DNA of 64,000 nt. Source: Candidatus Amarobacter glycogenicus. Its GTDB lineage: Bacteria > Chloroflexota > Dehalococcoidia > Tepidiformales > Tepidiformaceae. Positions 49,853 through 58,042 of this stretch are shown here, in pieces. The notes under the pieces were generated by a model. It saw nothing but the letters and a program-made list of their open reading frames with translations, had not been told where the DNA came from and searched no databases. The number at the start of each line of letters is the position of its first letter. Within the stretch, counting starts at the first letter, position 1. The stretch spans positions 124,001 through 188,000 of the forward strand of contig JADJZF010000007.1 in the NCBI GenBank assembly GCA_016719395.1. The letters run 5' to 3'. The position numbers were made by a program, and so were the translations under genes.

Positions 49853-50641
49853 CCCTACGTGACCGTAAACGCCGCCCGCCTCTACTACGAGCAGCACGGC
49901 AGCGGGCCCGATGTGGTATTCCTCCATGGCGCCGGCGGCAACCACCTCGTCTGGTGGCAGCAGGTCGCTGCGTTCTCCCGCGAGTTCCGCTGCACCACAT
50001 TCGATGCCCGCGGCTGGGGTCTCTCGCGGGGTGAAATGGCCGTCGGCCGGTTCTCCCTGGGCACCGACCTCGTGGCGCTGCTCGAACGGCTGGACATCGG
50101 GCGCGCACACATCATCGCTCAGTCCATGGGTGGCCGTGCCGTCGCGGGACTCTCTCGCCTGGCGCCGCAGCGCGCCCTTTCCCTGGTACTCTGCGGCACT
50201 ACTGCAGGGGCAACAGACGACCGGGTGCGTGAACTGCAGGACGAGCTGAAAGACGAACGCGGCGATGGCGGCCTCCGCGAACACGCGCTCGCCCCCGGCT
50301 ACGAAGAAGCGAACCCCGGCATGGCCTTGCTCTACCGCCAGCTGAACGCCATCAACCCGCCCCGCCCGAAGGGAATGCTTGGGCGCCCGCCACCCACCTA
50401 CAGGGGCAGCACCCACGAGATGCTCGCCGCCCTCGCCGTTCCCGTGCTCTACATCGTCGGCGAGCATGACCTCATCACCTCGCCGGAAATGATCCGGCAG
50501 GCGAAGTCACTCGTGCCGGGCGCCGAGTACCACGAGGTCAAAGGCGCCGGGCACTCCTGCTACTTCGAACGGGCCGGCGAGTGGAACCAGGTTGTAGGCG
50601 ACTTTCTCCGGCGTGCCGGCAGGGGTACAGCGGGTAAATAG
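49850..50641 (+). CDS. Alpha/beta hydrolase
   Basis: 263 residues. Catalytic triad: nucleophile in IAQSMGGRAVAG (S in the nucleophile elbow), Asp in YIVGEHDLITSP and His in GAGHSCYFERAG. The oxyanion loop is VVFLHGAGGNHLVWW. FDARGWGLSRG is typical of the 3-oxoadipate enol-lactonase/haloperoxidase-like group. It is probably an esterase or lactonase; no substrate is known. It may work with the neighbouring monooxygenase (monooxygenase makes a lactone or ester, hydrolase opens it), but it has its own promoter. Confidence 0.88.
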   Translation: MPYVTVNAARLYYEQHGSGPDVVFLHGAGGNHLVWWQQVAAFSREFRCTTFDARGWGLSRGEMAVGRFSLGTDLVALLERLDIGRAHIIAQSMGGRAVAGLSRLAPQRALSLVLCGTTAGATDDRVRELQDELKDERGDGGLREHALAPGYEEANPGMALLYRQLNAINPPRPKGMLGRPPPTYRGSTHEMLAALAVPVLYIVGEHDLITSPEMIRQAKSLVPGAEYHEVKGAGHSCYFERAGEWNQVVGDFLRRAGRGTAGK

Positions 50642-50683
50642 GCGGTTGCCATTAGGGGAACACGCCAGTTATTGTCTACCTCC

Positions 50684-50935
50684 ATGGTCTGGAAGTTCCG
50701 CTGGCTCCACTCATTCCTCGCGCGGCTCCGCGGCTCCGAACGTGCCTCCGGCGCTGGCTGGGTCGAGCCTTCGAACGCCATCACCCGCGCTATCATGACT
50801 GGCTCATTCGCCGAGTTGCCGATGTCCGTCCCGCTCCGCGAGCCTGCCGAAGTCGTCACACTGCCTGCCCGGACGCAGCCCGCCACGCGCACTGCGCAGC
50901 GCACACGCCGTCGCCGGGCCGGCCGCGCAGCCTGA
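50684..50935 (+). CDS. Possible small protein of unknown function
   Basis: An open frame of 83 residues from ATG 50684 with WKFRWLHSFLARLRGSERAS, then ITRAIMTGSFAELPMSVP and a very basic end (RTQRTRRRRAGRAA-like). No ribosome binding site of note and no family recognised. It sits between two supported genes on the same strand in otherwise empty sequence, which is the main reason to list it. Confidence 0.35.
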   Translation: MVWKFRWLHSFLARLRGSERASGAGWVEPSNAITRAIMTGSFAELPMSVPLREPAEVVTLPARTQPATRTAQRTRRRRAGRAA

Positions 50936-50955
50936 TCGGGCAGCCCCGCGCCCGT

Positions 50956-50970
50956 TATACTGCCCGCATG
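50956..50970 (+). promoter_or_regulatory. -10 element six bases before start codon
   Basis: TATACT at 50956-50961, 6 nt, then ATG 50968, without Shine-Dalgarno sequence. This is the clearest example of the leaderless layout by -10 quality. Confidence 0.5.
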
Positions 50971-51189
50971 GCCATCTACGAGTATTACTGCCCCACCTGC
51001 CGCGCGAAGTTCGAGCAACGCCGGCCAATGTCCGAAGCCGCCGTCGCGACGAAGTGCGCCAGCGGTCACCGCGCCGAACGGACCGTCTCCGCCTTCGCGA
51101 TGTCGCGCACCGCGGGCGGCCTCATGCTGGATGAAGCTCCGTCTGGCGGTGGTTGTTGCGGCGGCGGCGGTTGCGCCTGCGCGAACTAG
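50968..51189 (+). CDS. FmdB-like zinc-ribbon protein with Cys-rich tail
   Basis: 73 residues. AIYEYYCPTCRAKFEQRRPM and TKCASGHRAERTVSAFA resemble an FmdB zinc ribbon, but the second CxxC is changed to C-x-x-G-H, so zinc binding would use a His or be weaker. The end GGGCCGGGGCACAN has four cysteines, found in some FmdB relatives. The TAG stop shares CTAG with the convergent TIGR01906-type gene. Confidence 0.8.
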   Translation: MAIYEYYCPTCRAKFEQRRPMSEAAVATKCASGHRAERTVSAFAMSRTAGGLMLDEAPSGGGCCGGGGCACAN

Positions 51190-51917
51190 TCGCCGGCCCC
51201 GCTGCGCGCCCGGGCCGTCTCTGGCGCTCCGTCCCGAGCGCGCCCAAACACCAGGTAGCTGACCGAGAGCGACACGACTGCCAGCGCTTCGACAACCGTG
51301 AGTCCTCCCACCAGGTACGTCATGTCTTGCCAGAACGGCTCGGGGAACATCTGGATCAGATGATCGGTGTCCGGGTCGAGGAGCCACAGGTCGTTGCTGA
51401 ACGCAATCTCGTGGAACCTCGTCCAGGCGGAATCGAAGCCCGTCACGGCGAATGCGCCGATGGCGCCGATAGCGGCGAGGCCGGCGCCCACACCCGCAAG
51501 GGAATAGGCCGCCAGTTGCCGCGGCGTGCGTTCCCGGGTCCATAGCACCGCCCCGCCGATGTAAGCCAGGATGATGGCCAGCGACACCTCGTTTAGCCGG
51601 AACACCGCACGCATCAGTCCCTTGACGTCGCGCATGTGGGACGTCTCTTCCTCGCTGAACAGTGCCGTCTCCTGTCCGTCGATCGTGACCTGCGTCCGCA
51701 GGCTGGAACGGTCGTCTTCGAAGTAGCGGATCAGGTCTTCGGCCGCTCGGTCCAGGTCCGGCAACGAAACCCCGGTCGCCTGGTCCGCGTCATACCGCCG
51801 GAAGCCCTGCTCGTAGAACCACGCGTCGCCCGCGGCGAAGCGCACGTTCGCCGTCACCAGGAAGACGGGGATCGAGAAGATGAATCCGGCGGTAGCGAGA
51901 CGGGTGAGGACGTTCAT
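51186..51917 (-). CDS. TIGR01906/DUF1461-type integral membrane protein
   Basis: 243 residues with membrane segments near 8-26, 115-135, 145-165 and 205-230. The diagnostic region is WTRFHEIAFSNDLWLLDPDT and LIQMFPEPFWQDMTYLV, near-identical to the family motif, and the extracytoplasmic loop has FSEEETSHMRDVKGLM. The function of the family is unknown. It is divergent from the CoA-synthetase gene at 52060. Confidence 0.88.
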   Translation of the reverse strand: MNVLTRLATAGFIFSIPVFLVTANVRFAAGDAWFYEQGFRRYDADQATGVSLPDLDRAAEDLIRYFEDDRSSLRTQVTIDGQETALFSEEETSHMRDVKGLMRAVFRLNEVSLAIILAYIGGAVLWTRERTPRQLAAYSLAGVGAGLAAIGAIGAFAVTGFDSAWTRFHEIAFSNDLWLLDPDTDHLIQMFPEPFWQDMTYLVGGLTVVEALAVVSLSVSYLVFGRARDGAPETARARSGAGD

Positions 51918-52059
51918 AGCTGTCGCGGTGCGACATGCGGCATCGTGCCCACGCCCTGCGGCACGGTCAAACGTATCCGCGAACCTCTGGTAAACTCAGC
52001 CCACTTTCCCGGCGTCTCCCGCCGGGTCTTGCTGCCGCAAGATCTCACCGGAGCCTTCT

Positions 52060-53493
52060 ATGACTGCGCCTGCCACGACGCCCGAACTTGAGTTCGTCTT
52101 CAATCCCCGCTCGATCGCCATCGCCGGCGTTTCGGCCAAGGAGACCGCTGCCTTCGGAGGCGGAGGATTCGTTTCTTCGCTCCAGGAAATCGGGTTCCGC
52201 GGCCCGATCTACCTGATCCATCCGACAGCCCCCGCTATCCGGGGTCTGCGTTGCTACAAGACGCTCCTGGAGATTCCCGACGAGGTCGACTACGTCATCT
52301 CGTCGGTCAACGCCCGCTTCGTGCCGCAGCTCCTGGAGGAGTGCATCACGAAGGGCGTCCGGGTGCTCCACCTGTTCACCGCGGGTTTCACAGAGACCGG
52401 CGACGCCGAGCGGGCGAAGATGGAGCAAGCCGTCGTCGCACGGGCGCGGGAGGCCGGGATTCGCCTCATCGGCCCGAACTGCATGGGCCTCTACGTCCCG
52501 GACTCACGCCTCGCGATGATGAACGGCCAGATCGCTGAAGCAGGTCCGGTGGGCATGGTCTCACAGTCCGGGATGAACGCCGGGGAATTCATCCGCTACG
52601 CCGTCCCTCGCGGCATCCGCTGCTCGAAAGTCATCAGCTTCGGCAACGGCGCGGACCTGAAGGCCGCGGACTTCTTTGAATACCTCGCCGACGACCCGAA
52701 GACCGAGATCATCGTCGCCTACCTCGAAGGCATCCAGGATGGACCCCGCCTCGCCAAGGCCATCCGCCGGGCTGCCCAGAAGAAGCCTGTCGCGATCCTG
52801 AAGAGCGGCCGCACCGAGGCCGGTTCGAGAGCGGCAAGTTCCCACACGGCATCGCTCGCCGGCTCACTCCAGATCTTCGATGCCCTCTGCAAGCAGGCCG
52901 GCGCACTCCGCGTCGAAAGCCTCGAAGAGCTCGTCGACACGGCCGTCGCATTCCGCTTCGTGAAGCAGCTCGCGGGGCCGCGCGTCGTCGTTGTTGGCGG
53001 TGGCGGAGGCGCGAGTGTGCTCGCGGCCGACGACCTGGACGCCGCCGGGCTCCAGCTCCCGGCACTGCTCCCAGAAACCCAGGAGCAACTGGCGAAGGTC
53101 ACCCACGAAGCCGGGACGAGCATTCGCAACCCGATCGACACCACCAGCCTCTGGGAAGACGCGGCGTTCGAAGCCACCGTTCGACCCTGTGCCACTGCCG
53201 AGAACATCGACGTCGTGCTCTTCCATACGAGCTTCGGAGGAGGCCCCGTCGCCCGGAACCAGAACGTCCGCGAACGAATGGTTCGCCAGGCCGAAACGCT
53301 CGGTCGCATCCAGCGGGAGACTGGTAAGCCGCTGGTTGTCGCCATCAGGCCGGCCGTCACCGGCGATGCCTTCGACCAGTCTTCAGAGTTCCAGGAGCTG
53401 TGCTGGCGCCAGGGTCTCGCCACCTTCCCCAGCATTGCCCGGGCGGGTATCGCTCTGGCGAACCTCGTTGAGTGGCGCCGCCGCCAGGCGTAG
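52060..53493 (+). CDS. ADP-forming acyl-CoA synthetase, alpha-type subunit
   Basis: 477 residues. A CoA-binding Rossmann domain (FNPRSIAIAGVSAKETAAFG), followed by two succinyl-CoA ligase-like flavodoxin domains: RLIGPNCMGLYVPDSRL, PVGMVSQSGMNAGEFI and VAILKSGRTEAGSRAA with the phospho-histidine site SSHTASLAGS. GRRVVVVGGGGGASVLAADD-like second domain follows. The beta (ATP-grasp) part is neither fused nor encoded next to it. It would convert acyl-CoA to acid plus ATP, or the reverse, with a partner from elsewhere. TAAACT lies about 65 nt upstream. Confidence 0.87.
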   Translation: MTAPATTPELEFVFNPRSIAIAGVSAKETAAFGGGGFVSSLQEIGFRGPIYLIHPTAPAIRGLRCYKTLLEIPDEVDYVISSVNARFVPQLLEECITKGVRVLHLFTAGFTETGDAERAKMEQAVVARAREAGIRLIGPNCMGLYVPDSRLAMMNGQIAEAGPVGMVSQSGMNAGEFIRYAVPRGIRCSKVISFGNGADLKAADFFEYLADDPKTEIIVAYLEGIQDGPRLAKAIRRAAQKKPVAILKSGRTEAGSRAASSHTASLAGSLQIFDALCKQAGALRVESLEELVDTAVAFRFVKQLAGPRVVVVGGGGGASVLAADDLDAAGLQLPALLPETQEQLAKVTHEAGTSIRNPIDTTSLWEDAAFEATVRPCATAENIDVVLFHTSFGGGPVARNQNVRERMVRQAETLGRIQRETGKPLVVAIRPAVTGDAFDQSSEFQELCWRQGLATFPSIARAGIALANLVEWRRRQA

Positions 53494-53536
53494 TTCTCGC
53501 GTTCGTAACATCGCGTTGATACGCTGGTTGCCAACC

Positions 53537-54598
53537 ATGAATCGCGAAAGCCTCGAACAATTGCGATGTTGCGCATGGCGCACGGTTTCTTACCGGGCTG
53601 CCGAAATGGCCGCTGCGCGCGCATCGATAGGCGGCGACCACGATGGCGATGCGGTCGTTACGAGCTGCCAGCGATTGGAAGCCTACGGTTTTGGCCCATG
53701 CGATTGCGCGGCTCCTGAACGGCTCACCGGCCACGCCGCCCTCGAACGCCTGGCGGCAGTCACCGCTGGCCTCGAATCGGTCGTCCTCGGCGAAGACCAG
53801 ATCACCGGCCAGGTACGCTCTGCCTTCGCCGCAGCCAGCAACGAGTTGCGGGCGGCTTCGGACATCGCCATCGCTACCGCCAGAGCCCTTCGCGCCGAGA
53901 CGCGGTTCGAGAGCCATGCGGGCCACTTGTTGGACAAGGCGCTTCGGCTCTCCACGATGCAGCCCGGCGGATTGCTCCTGGTCCTCGGCGCTGGTGCGAT
54001 GGGCCGGCTCATCGCTGAGCGCGGCCATGAACTCGGCTTCCGGGTCACTGTCGCTGCCCGGCGTCCCCCGGAACCGCCGTTCGGGGACGAATTCGTCGAA
54101 CTCGGGCGGGTGCCCGGCCTCCCGCGATTCGATGTCGTTGTCGGCTGCCTGGGCTCTGGCGCCGGGGAAATCGCGCCCCGTGTCCTGCCAGCCTGCCGCC
54201 TGTTGGTCGACCTGGGCACGCCGCGCAACTTCAACGTGCCATCCTCGCCCGGCGTGGTTGCCATCGCCGACATGCTGGATGAAGAAGCCACGCGCCCGCA
54301 TGCGACGGCACGGCGCAGGAAGCTCCGTGCCCGCCTCGGCGAGATCCTAGACCAGCGGCTCGCGCGCCTCGGGGAGAACTCACGCTCCCCTCTCGGAGCG
54401 TTTCGGGCGGAGGTCGAGGCCATCCGCCAGCAAGAACTCGAACGAGCACGGAAGCTGCATCCAGAGGTCCCCGCGGAAGTCCTCGATGCGGTGACCCGAT
54501 CGCTCATCGACAAAGTGTTCCATCGGCCGACAGCCCGAATTCGCGGCCTGTCAGACGAGCAGCGCGCCCGCGAATTCACCTCTTACTTCGAAAGCTGA
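53537..54598 (+). CDS. Glutamyl-tRNA reductase-like protein, shortened
   Basis: 353 residues, against about 400-450 for HemA. The catalytic-cysteine region appears as VVTSCQRLEAYGFG (normally STCNRxE), then GLESVVLGEDQITGQVRSAF, the NADPH domain (LLLVLGAGAMGRLIAERGHE, RFDVVVGCLGSGAGEI, LLVDLGTPRNFNV) and the C-terminal dimerisation helices with RSLIDKVFHRPTARIR. The stretch between the Cys motif and GLES is about 50-60 residues shorter than usual, and N in the Cys motif is Q. It may be a divergent working HemA or a related reductase. No other haem genes are nearby. It overlaps the convergent Nei gene by 16 nt. Confidence 0.72.
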   Translation: MNRESLEQLRCCAWRTVSYRAAEMAAARASIGGDHDGDAVVTSCQRLEAYGFGPCDCAAPERLTGHAALERLAAVTAGLESVVLGEDQITGQVRSAFAAASNELRAASDIAIATARALRAETRFESHAGHLLDKALRLSTMQPGGLLLVLGAGAMGRLIAERGHELGFRVTVAARRPPEPPFGDEFVELGRVPGLPRFDVVVGCLGSGAGEIAPRVLPACRLLVDLGTPRNFNVPSSPGVVAIADMLDEEATRPHATARRRKLRARLGEILDQRLARLGENSRSPLGAFRAEVEAIRQQELERARKLHPEVPAEVLDAVTRSLIDKVFHRPTARIRGLSDEQRAREFTSYFES

Positions 54599-55461
54599 CG
54601 GTTTGTCTCCCCCGGGCGTACCACGAGTGGACGATCGCGCCGGCTTCGCGGCGGTTCAAGCTGCCCTTCGACCACGGGCTGGCACTTCGGACACCATGCC
54701 GTGTGACGGATGTCCACCCCCTGTGGCGCCGACCGGAGGGTTGTCCGGCAGCGACGGCATGGCTGGCCCCCGCGCATATAGACGTTCATCGTCGGCCTGC
54801 GCGTGAGTCCCAGCGCATTCTCCTTGCCCACGCTGGCCCGAAGCAGGCCCTGGGCCTTCCCCAGGAGCCGGCGCACGTCGTCGTCGCTCAGGTCGGAAAC
54901 GCGCCGCCACGGATTCACTCCCGCATGGAAGAGCGCCTCGTGCTTCCAGATGTTCCCCACCCCGGCTACGGCTCGCTGGTCCATGATCGCGTCGCCGATG
55001 GTGAGCATCGCCCGTGTCGGATGGCGCAACCGCTGCAGCGCCTCCTCGGCGTCGAAGGCGTCGTCAAGAAGGTCCGGCCCCAGGTTGGAAACCGGCGCGT
55101 GGTATCCGAGGCTGCGTTCCTCGACGAGTTCGATCACCGGCGCGCCGAAATTCACCACCACTGCGCCGTCGACTTCGAGCACCAGGCGAACCTCTCGCTC
55201 AGGACGCGTCCATCGCTCGCCGGGTTCGTAAACGTGCCACGTCCCATACATCCGCAGATGCCCTCGGAGGGCGAGCCCGTTCTCGAATCCGATGAGCATG
55301 TTCTTCCCCTGCGACCGGACACCAGTGCAGCGCTGACCGACGATCTTCTCGACGCGCGGCACCGGACCCGGGCCATGGCTCCTGGCAGCTCGGATGATCT
55401 TGCCGTCGAGCGCTGGCCGGAGCTTCTCTGCGAAGCGGTACAGCGCGTCTCCTTCAGGCAT
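54583..55461 (-). CDS. Formamidopyrimidine-DNA glycosylase/endonuclease VIII-like (Fpg/Nei) DNA repair enzyme
   Basis: 292 residues. It begins PEGDALYRFAEKLRPALDG, where the N-terminal Pro-Glu is the catalytic centre (Pro after Met removal). LRGHLRMYGTWHVY, QRAVAGVGNIWKHEALFHAG (helix-2-turn-helix) and CRRCRTTLRSA with CPKC complete the zinc finger. It cuts damaged bases and nicks at the abasic site. The ATG at 55461 overlaps the end of lhr by 8 nt, and both may be one transcript for DNA repair. Confidence 0.93.
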   Translation of the reverse strand: MPEGDALYRFAEKLRPALDGKIIRAARSHGPGPVPRVEKIVGQRCTGVRSQGKNMLIGFENGLALRGHLRMYGTWHVYEPGERWTRPEREVRLVLEVDGAVVVNFGAPVIELVEERSLGYHAPVSNLGPDLLDDAFDAEEALQRLRHPTRAMLTIGDAIMDQRAVAGVGNIWKHEALFHAGVNPWRRVSDLSDDDVRRLLGKAQGLLRASVGKENALGLTRRPTMNVYMRGGQPCRRCRTTLRSAPQGVDIRHTAWCPKCQPVVEGQLEPPRSRRDRPLVVRPGETNRQLSK

Positions 55462-58042
55462 TGCGCAACACCGCACGTTCAGACCGCCGCGTGAGACCAC
55501 GGAACCCGCGGGCGAAGCCCGCAGCAAGCAGCGCCCGGGCGATCGCCGAATCGCCAACCGGCTCCGCGTCGATGCGCTCAATCGACAGTCCCTTGCTGCC
55601 GAGTGAAGCCGGGTCGCTCGCCAGCACCTCTGCAGCCACGGCAAGTAGGGATTCATCCGCCACCGCGGGAAAAGCGAGGATCGCCCTCCGCCCAGGGGCA
55701 AGGTAGAGCACCGGCACACCGTCGACGAGGACGACCCTGGCGCCAGCCACGCGCTGGTACGCCTTCCGCGAGCTCTCGTCGTCACGCGGCCATGCGAGGG
55801 TCGCGCCGTACGGTTGCGCCGGGTCCGTTGCAGCGAGGACAACCGCCGTCTGTTCGTCTGGCGCTTCACGCTCGGCCCGGACGCGCTCCGCAGCACCGGG
55901 CAGCGCGAACTGCGCAGCGCCGAGCCCCTCCACGAAGTACCCCCGCCGAACGCGTCCCGCGTCTTCCATCGCCTTCAGCACCGGGTACACCGCCGAGAAC
56001 CCACCCGGCTGCTCCTCCGCAGCGACCCCTTCACGCGTGACGATTCCCAGCCGATCGAGGAGTGATTGGGCGCGAGCATGGGAACGGGCCGTTGTCGCTG
56101 TCCGCGATTCATCGACCGCACCCGGCCTCACAACTGACCAGCGGCCGGCCGCTTCCGGGGGCAGCTTGCCAATGCGGCCGCGAGGAGCTGGCGGAGTCCC
56201 GCGCCTGCCCCACGCGAGTGCCCGGACAGGTGCGATCGTGTCGTTCGTAACGCTACCCGCCCAGACCAGGTCCCAGAGAGCCTCCAGCACCTCGGTGTGC
56301 GGAGCAGACGTCGCCATGACCAGATCGCTGAAGAAGAGGGCGCCGCGGGCTTCCAGCGCCGCGAGAATCGCGGCCGGGAGCGGACCCGGCGCCTCCGGAG
56401 ACGTTGGAGCGAACGTACTGAGCATCTCTCGCCGGACAAGCACGATCCGGCCGTCGTCTCGTCCCAGTCTCCCCGCTCCGAACCACGCGACCTCGCCGGC
56501 CGCCATCAGTGAATCCAGCATGGCCGGCTGGTAGTCCCCAACCCGCACAGAGAGGACTTCCCGTTCCAGAGCACTCGCCGGCAGGGCGACACCCTCGCAT
56601 TGCCCGATCACATCCCGGAGCCGTTCCAGCCCCCGGGCCGCCGATCCGATCCCGTGCCAGCGTTGCAGGAACCGGGCATAGGCTGCCCCGCTCACCGGTT
56701 CGACTTCTCTCCGCAGCCGCGCGAGCGAACGGCTCTTGATCTGCCTCAGCACATCCGGGTCGCACCATTCCCGTTCTCTGCCACCGGGACGGAAGTCACC
56801 GTGGAGCAGTTTGCCCCCGGCATCGAGTTCCTCGAGCGTCTCCCGGATCAGCGACTCGGGCAGTGCCCATCGGCGCGCCGGTGCTGCCGTCACGAACGGT
56901 GCATGCGTCCGTGCGAAGCGGGCCAGCAGGCCCTCAAGCGCGTTCTCGCTCCGTCGAAGGAACACCTCTGGCACGCCCACCGGAATCGAAACCCCGAGCC
57001 CATCCCGGAAGCGGCCCGCGTCTTCAATGGCGATCCAACGCTCCGCACCACCGATCCTCACCCGGCAGGCTCGCCGGCTCGTCTCCAATTCTCCCAACCA
57101 TGCTTCGGCGGCCCCCACTGCGGCCAGACGGGCGGCGACCTCTTCGACGTCCAGGTCCCCCAGGCGACGGAGCAGGTCGTGGACGTGGTCCACGGTCTTC
57201 GCCTTGCGATTCTCGACCAGGCACTGCAGCTCGAGTTCAACCTGTTCAACGGCTCCCGCGTCCAGCAGTTCGCGAAGCTCCGCCTCACCCAGGAGGTCTC
57301 TGAGCAGGTTCCGGTCGAGCGTCAGTGCCTGCGCCCGGCGCTCCGCGAGTGGAGCATCGCCCTCGTACATATACGCCGCCACGTAGTCGAAGAGCAGCGA
57401 CCGGGCGAACGGTGATGCCTCCCGTGTCTGCACCGGCACCACCCGAATCTCGTGGCTCTGGACTTCGCGCAGCACCTGGACCAGACCCGGCATGTCGAAC
57501 ACGTCGCGCAGGCACTCACGGTAGGTCTCCAGGATGATTGGGAACGACCCGTAGCGGCTGGCGACGGCCAGGAGGTTCGCTGACCGCTGCCGTTGGAGCC
57601 AGAGCGGTGAACGCGCGCCTGGCCGCCGCTTCGGCAGCAGGAGGGCGCGGCCGGCGTTCTCGCGGAAGTGCGACGCGAAAAGCGCAGTGTTCGCCAGCCG
57701 TGATACCACCAACTCTTCGACCTCATCGGGCCCTGGGAACAGCGACTCCACCGGGGGCAATTCGTCGCCCCCGGCAAACCGGATGGCAATGCCGTCGTCG
57801 CTCCAAATCGTCTGAACCTCGAAGCCACTGCGATCCGCCAGGACAGCTTCGATCGCCTGGGCCCATGGCGCGTGTACCTGTCCGCCGAACGGCGACAGGA
57901 TCACCATCCGCCAGTCGCCCAGTTCGTCCCGGTACTGCTCCACAACGACCGTCCGGTCCGTCGGGAGGTGCCCCGTCGCCTCCTTCTCGTCCGCGAGATA
58001 GGCCAGGAGATTCGTGATGGCGTTCTCATCCAGGTCGTGCAC
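55454..58042 (-). CDS. Lhr-like ATP-dependent helicase, C-terminal part (frameshifted)
   Basis: 862 residues in one frame, beginning in the Lhr core (HDLDENAITNLLAYLADEKE) and holding the rest: YGSFPIILETYRECLRDVFD, WHGIGSAARGLERLRDVIGQ, and the Lhr-core C-terminal domains LVRREMLSTF and GFSAVYPVLKAMEDAGRVRR. This is the natural continuation of the helicase gene upstream; the join needs one base near 58108, where GAFTREIDAIRDPARAASRL should follow EFGRAV. Not a separate gene. Lhr proteins are 3'-5' DNA helicases of about 1500 residues linked to repair. Confidence 0.85.
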   Translation of the reverse strand: MHDLDENAITNLLAYLADEKEATGHLPTDRTVVVEQYRDELGDWRMVILSPFGGQVHAPWAQAIEAVLADRSGFEVQTIWSDDGIAIRFAGGDELPPVESLFPGPDEVEELVVSRLANTALFASHFRENAGRALLLPKRRPGARSPLWLQRQRSANLLAVASRYGSFPIILETYRECLRDVFDMPGLVQVLREVQSHEIRVVPVQTREASPFARSLLFDYVAAYMYEGDAPLAERRAQALTLDRNLLRDLLGEAELRELLDAGAVEQVELELQCLVENRKAKTVDHVHDLLRRLGDLDVEEVAARLAAVGAAEAWLGELETSRRACRVRIGGAERWIAIEDAGRFRDGLGVSIPVGVPEVFLRRSENALEGLLARFARTHAPFVTAAPARRWALPESLIRETLEELDAGGKLLHGDFRPGGREREWCDPDVLRQIKSRSLARLRREVEPVSGAAYARFLQRWHGIGSAARGLERLRDVIGQCEGVALPASALEREVLSVRVGDYQPAMLDSLMAAGEVAWFGAGRLGRDDGRIVLVRREMLSTFAPTSPEAPGPLPAAILAALEARGALFFSDLVMATSAPHTEVLEALWDLVWAGSVTNDTIAPVRALAWGRRGTPPAPRGRIGKLPPEAAGRWSVVRPGAVDESRTATTARSHARAQSLLDRLGIVTREGVAAEEQPGGFSAVYPVLKAMEDAGRVRRGYFVEGLGAAQFALPGAAERVRAEREAPDEQTAVVLAATDPAQPYGATLAWPRDDESSRKAYQRVAGARVVLVDGVPVLYLAPGRRAILAFPAVADESLLAVAAEVLASDPASLGSKGLSIERIDAEPVGDSAIARALLAAGFARGFRGLTRRSERAVLRNA

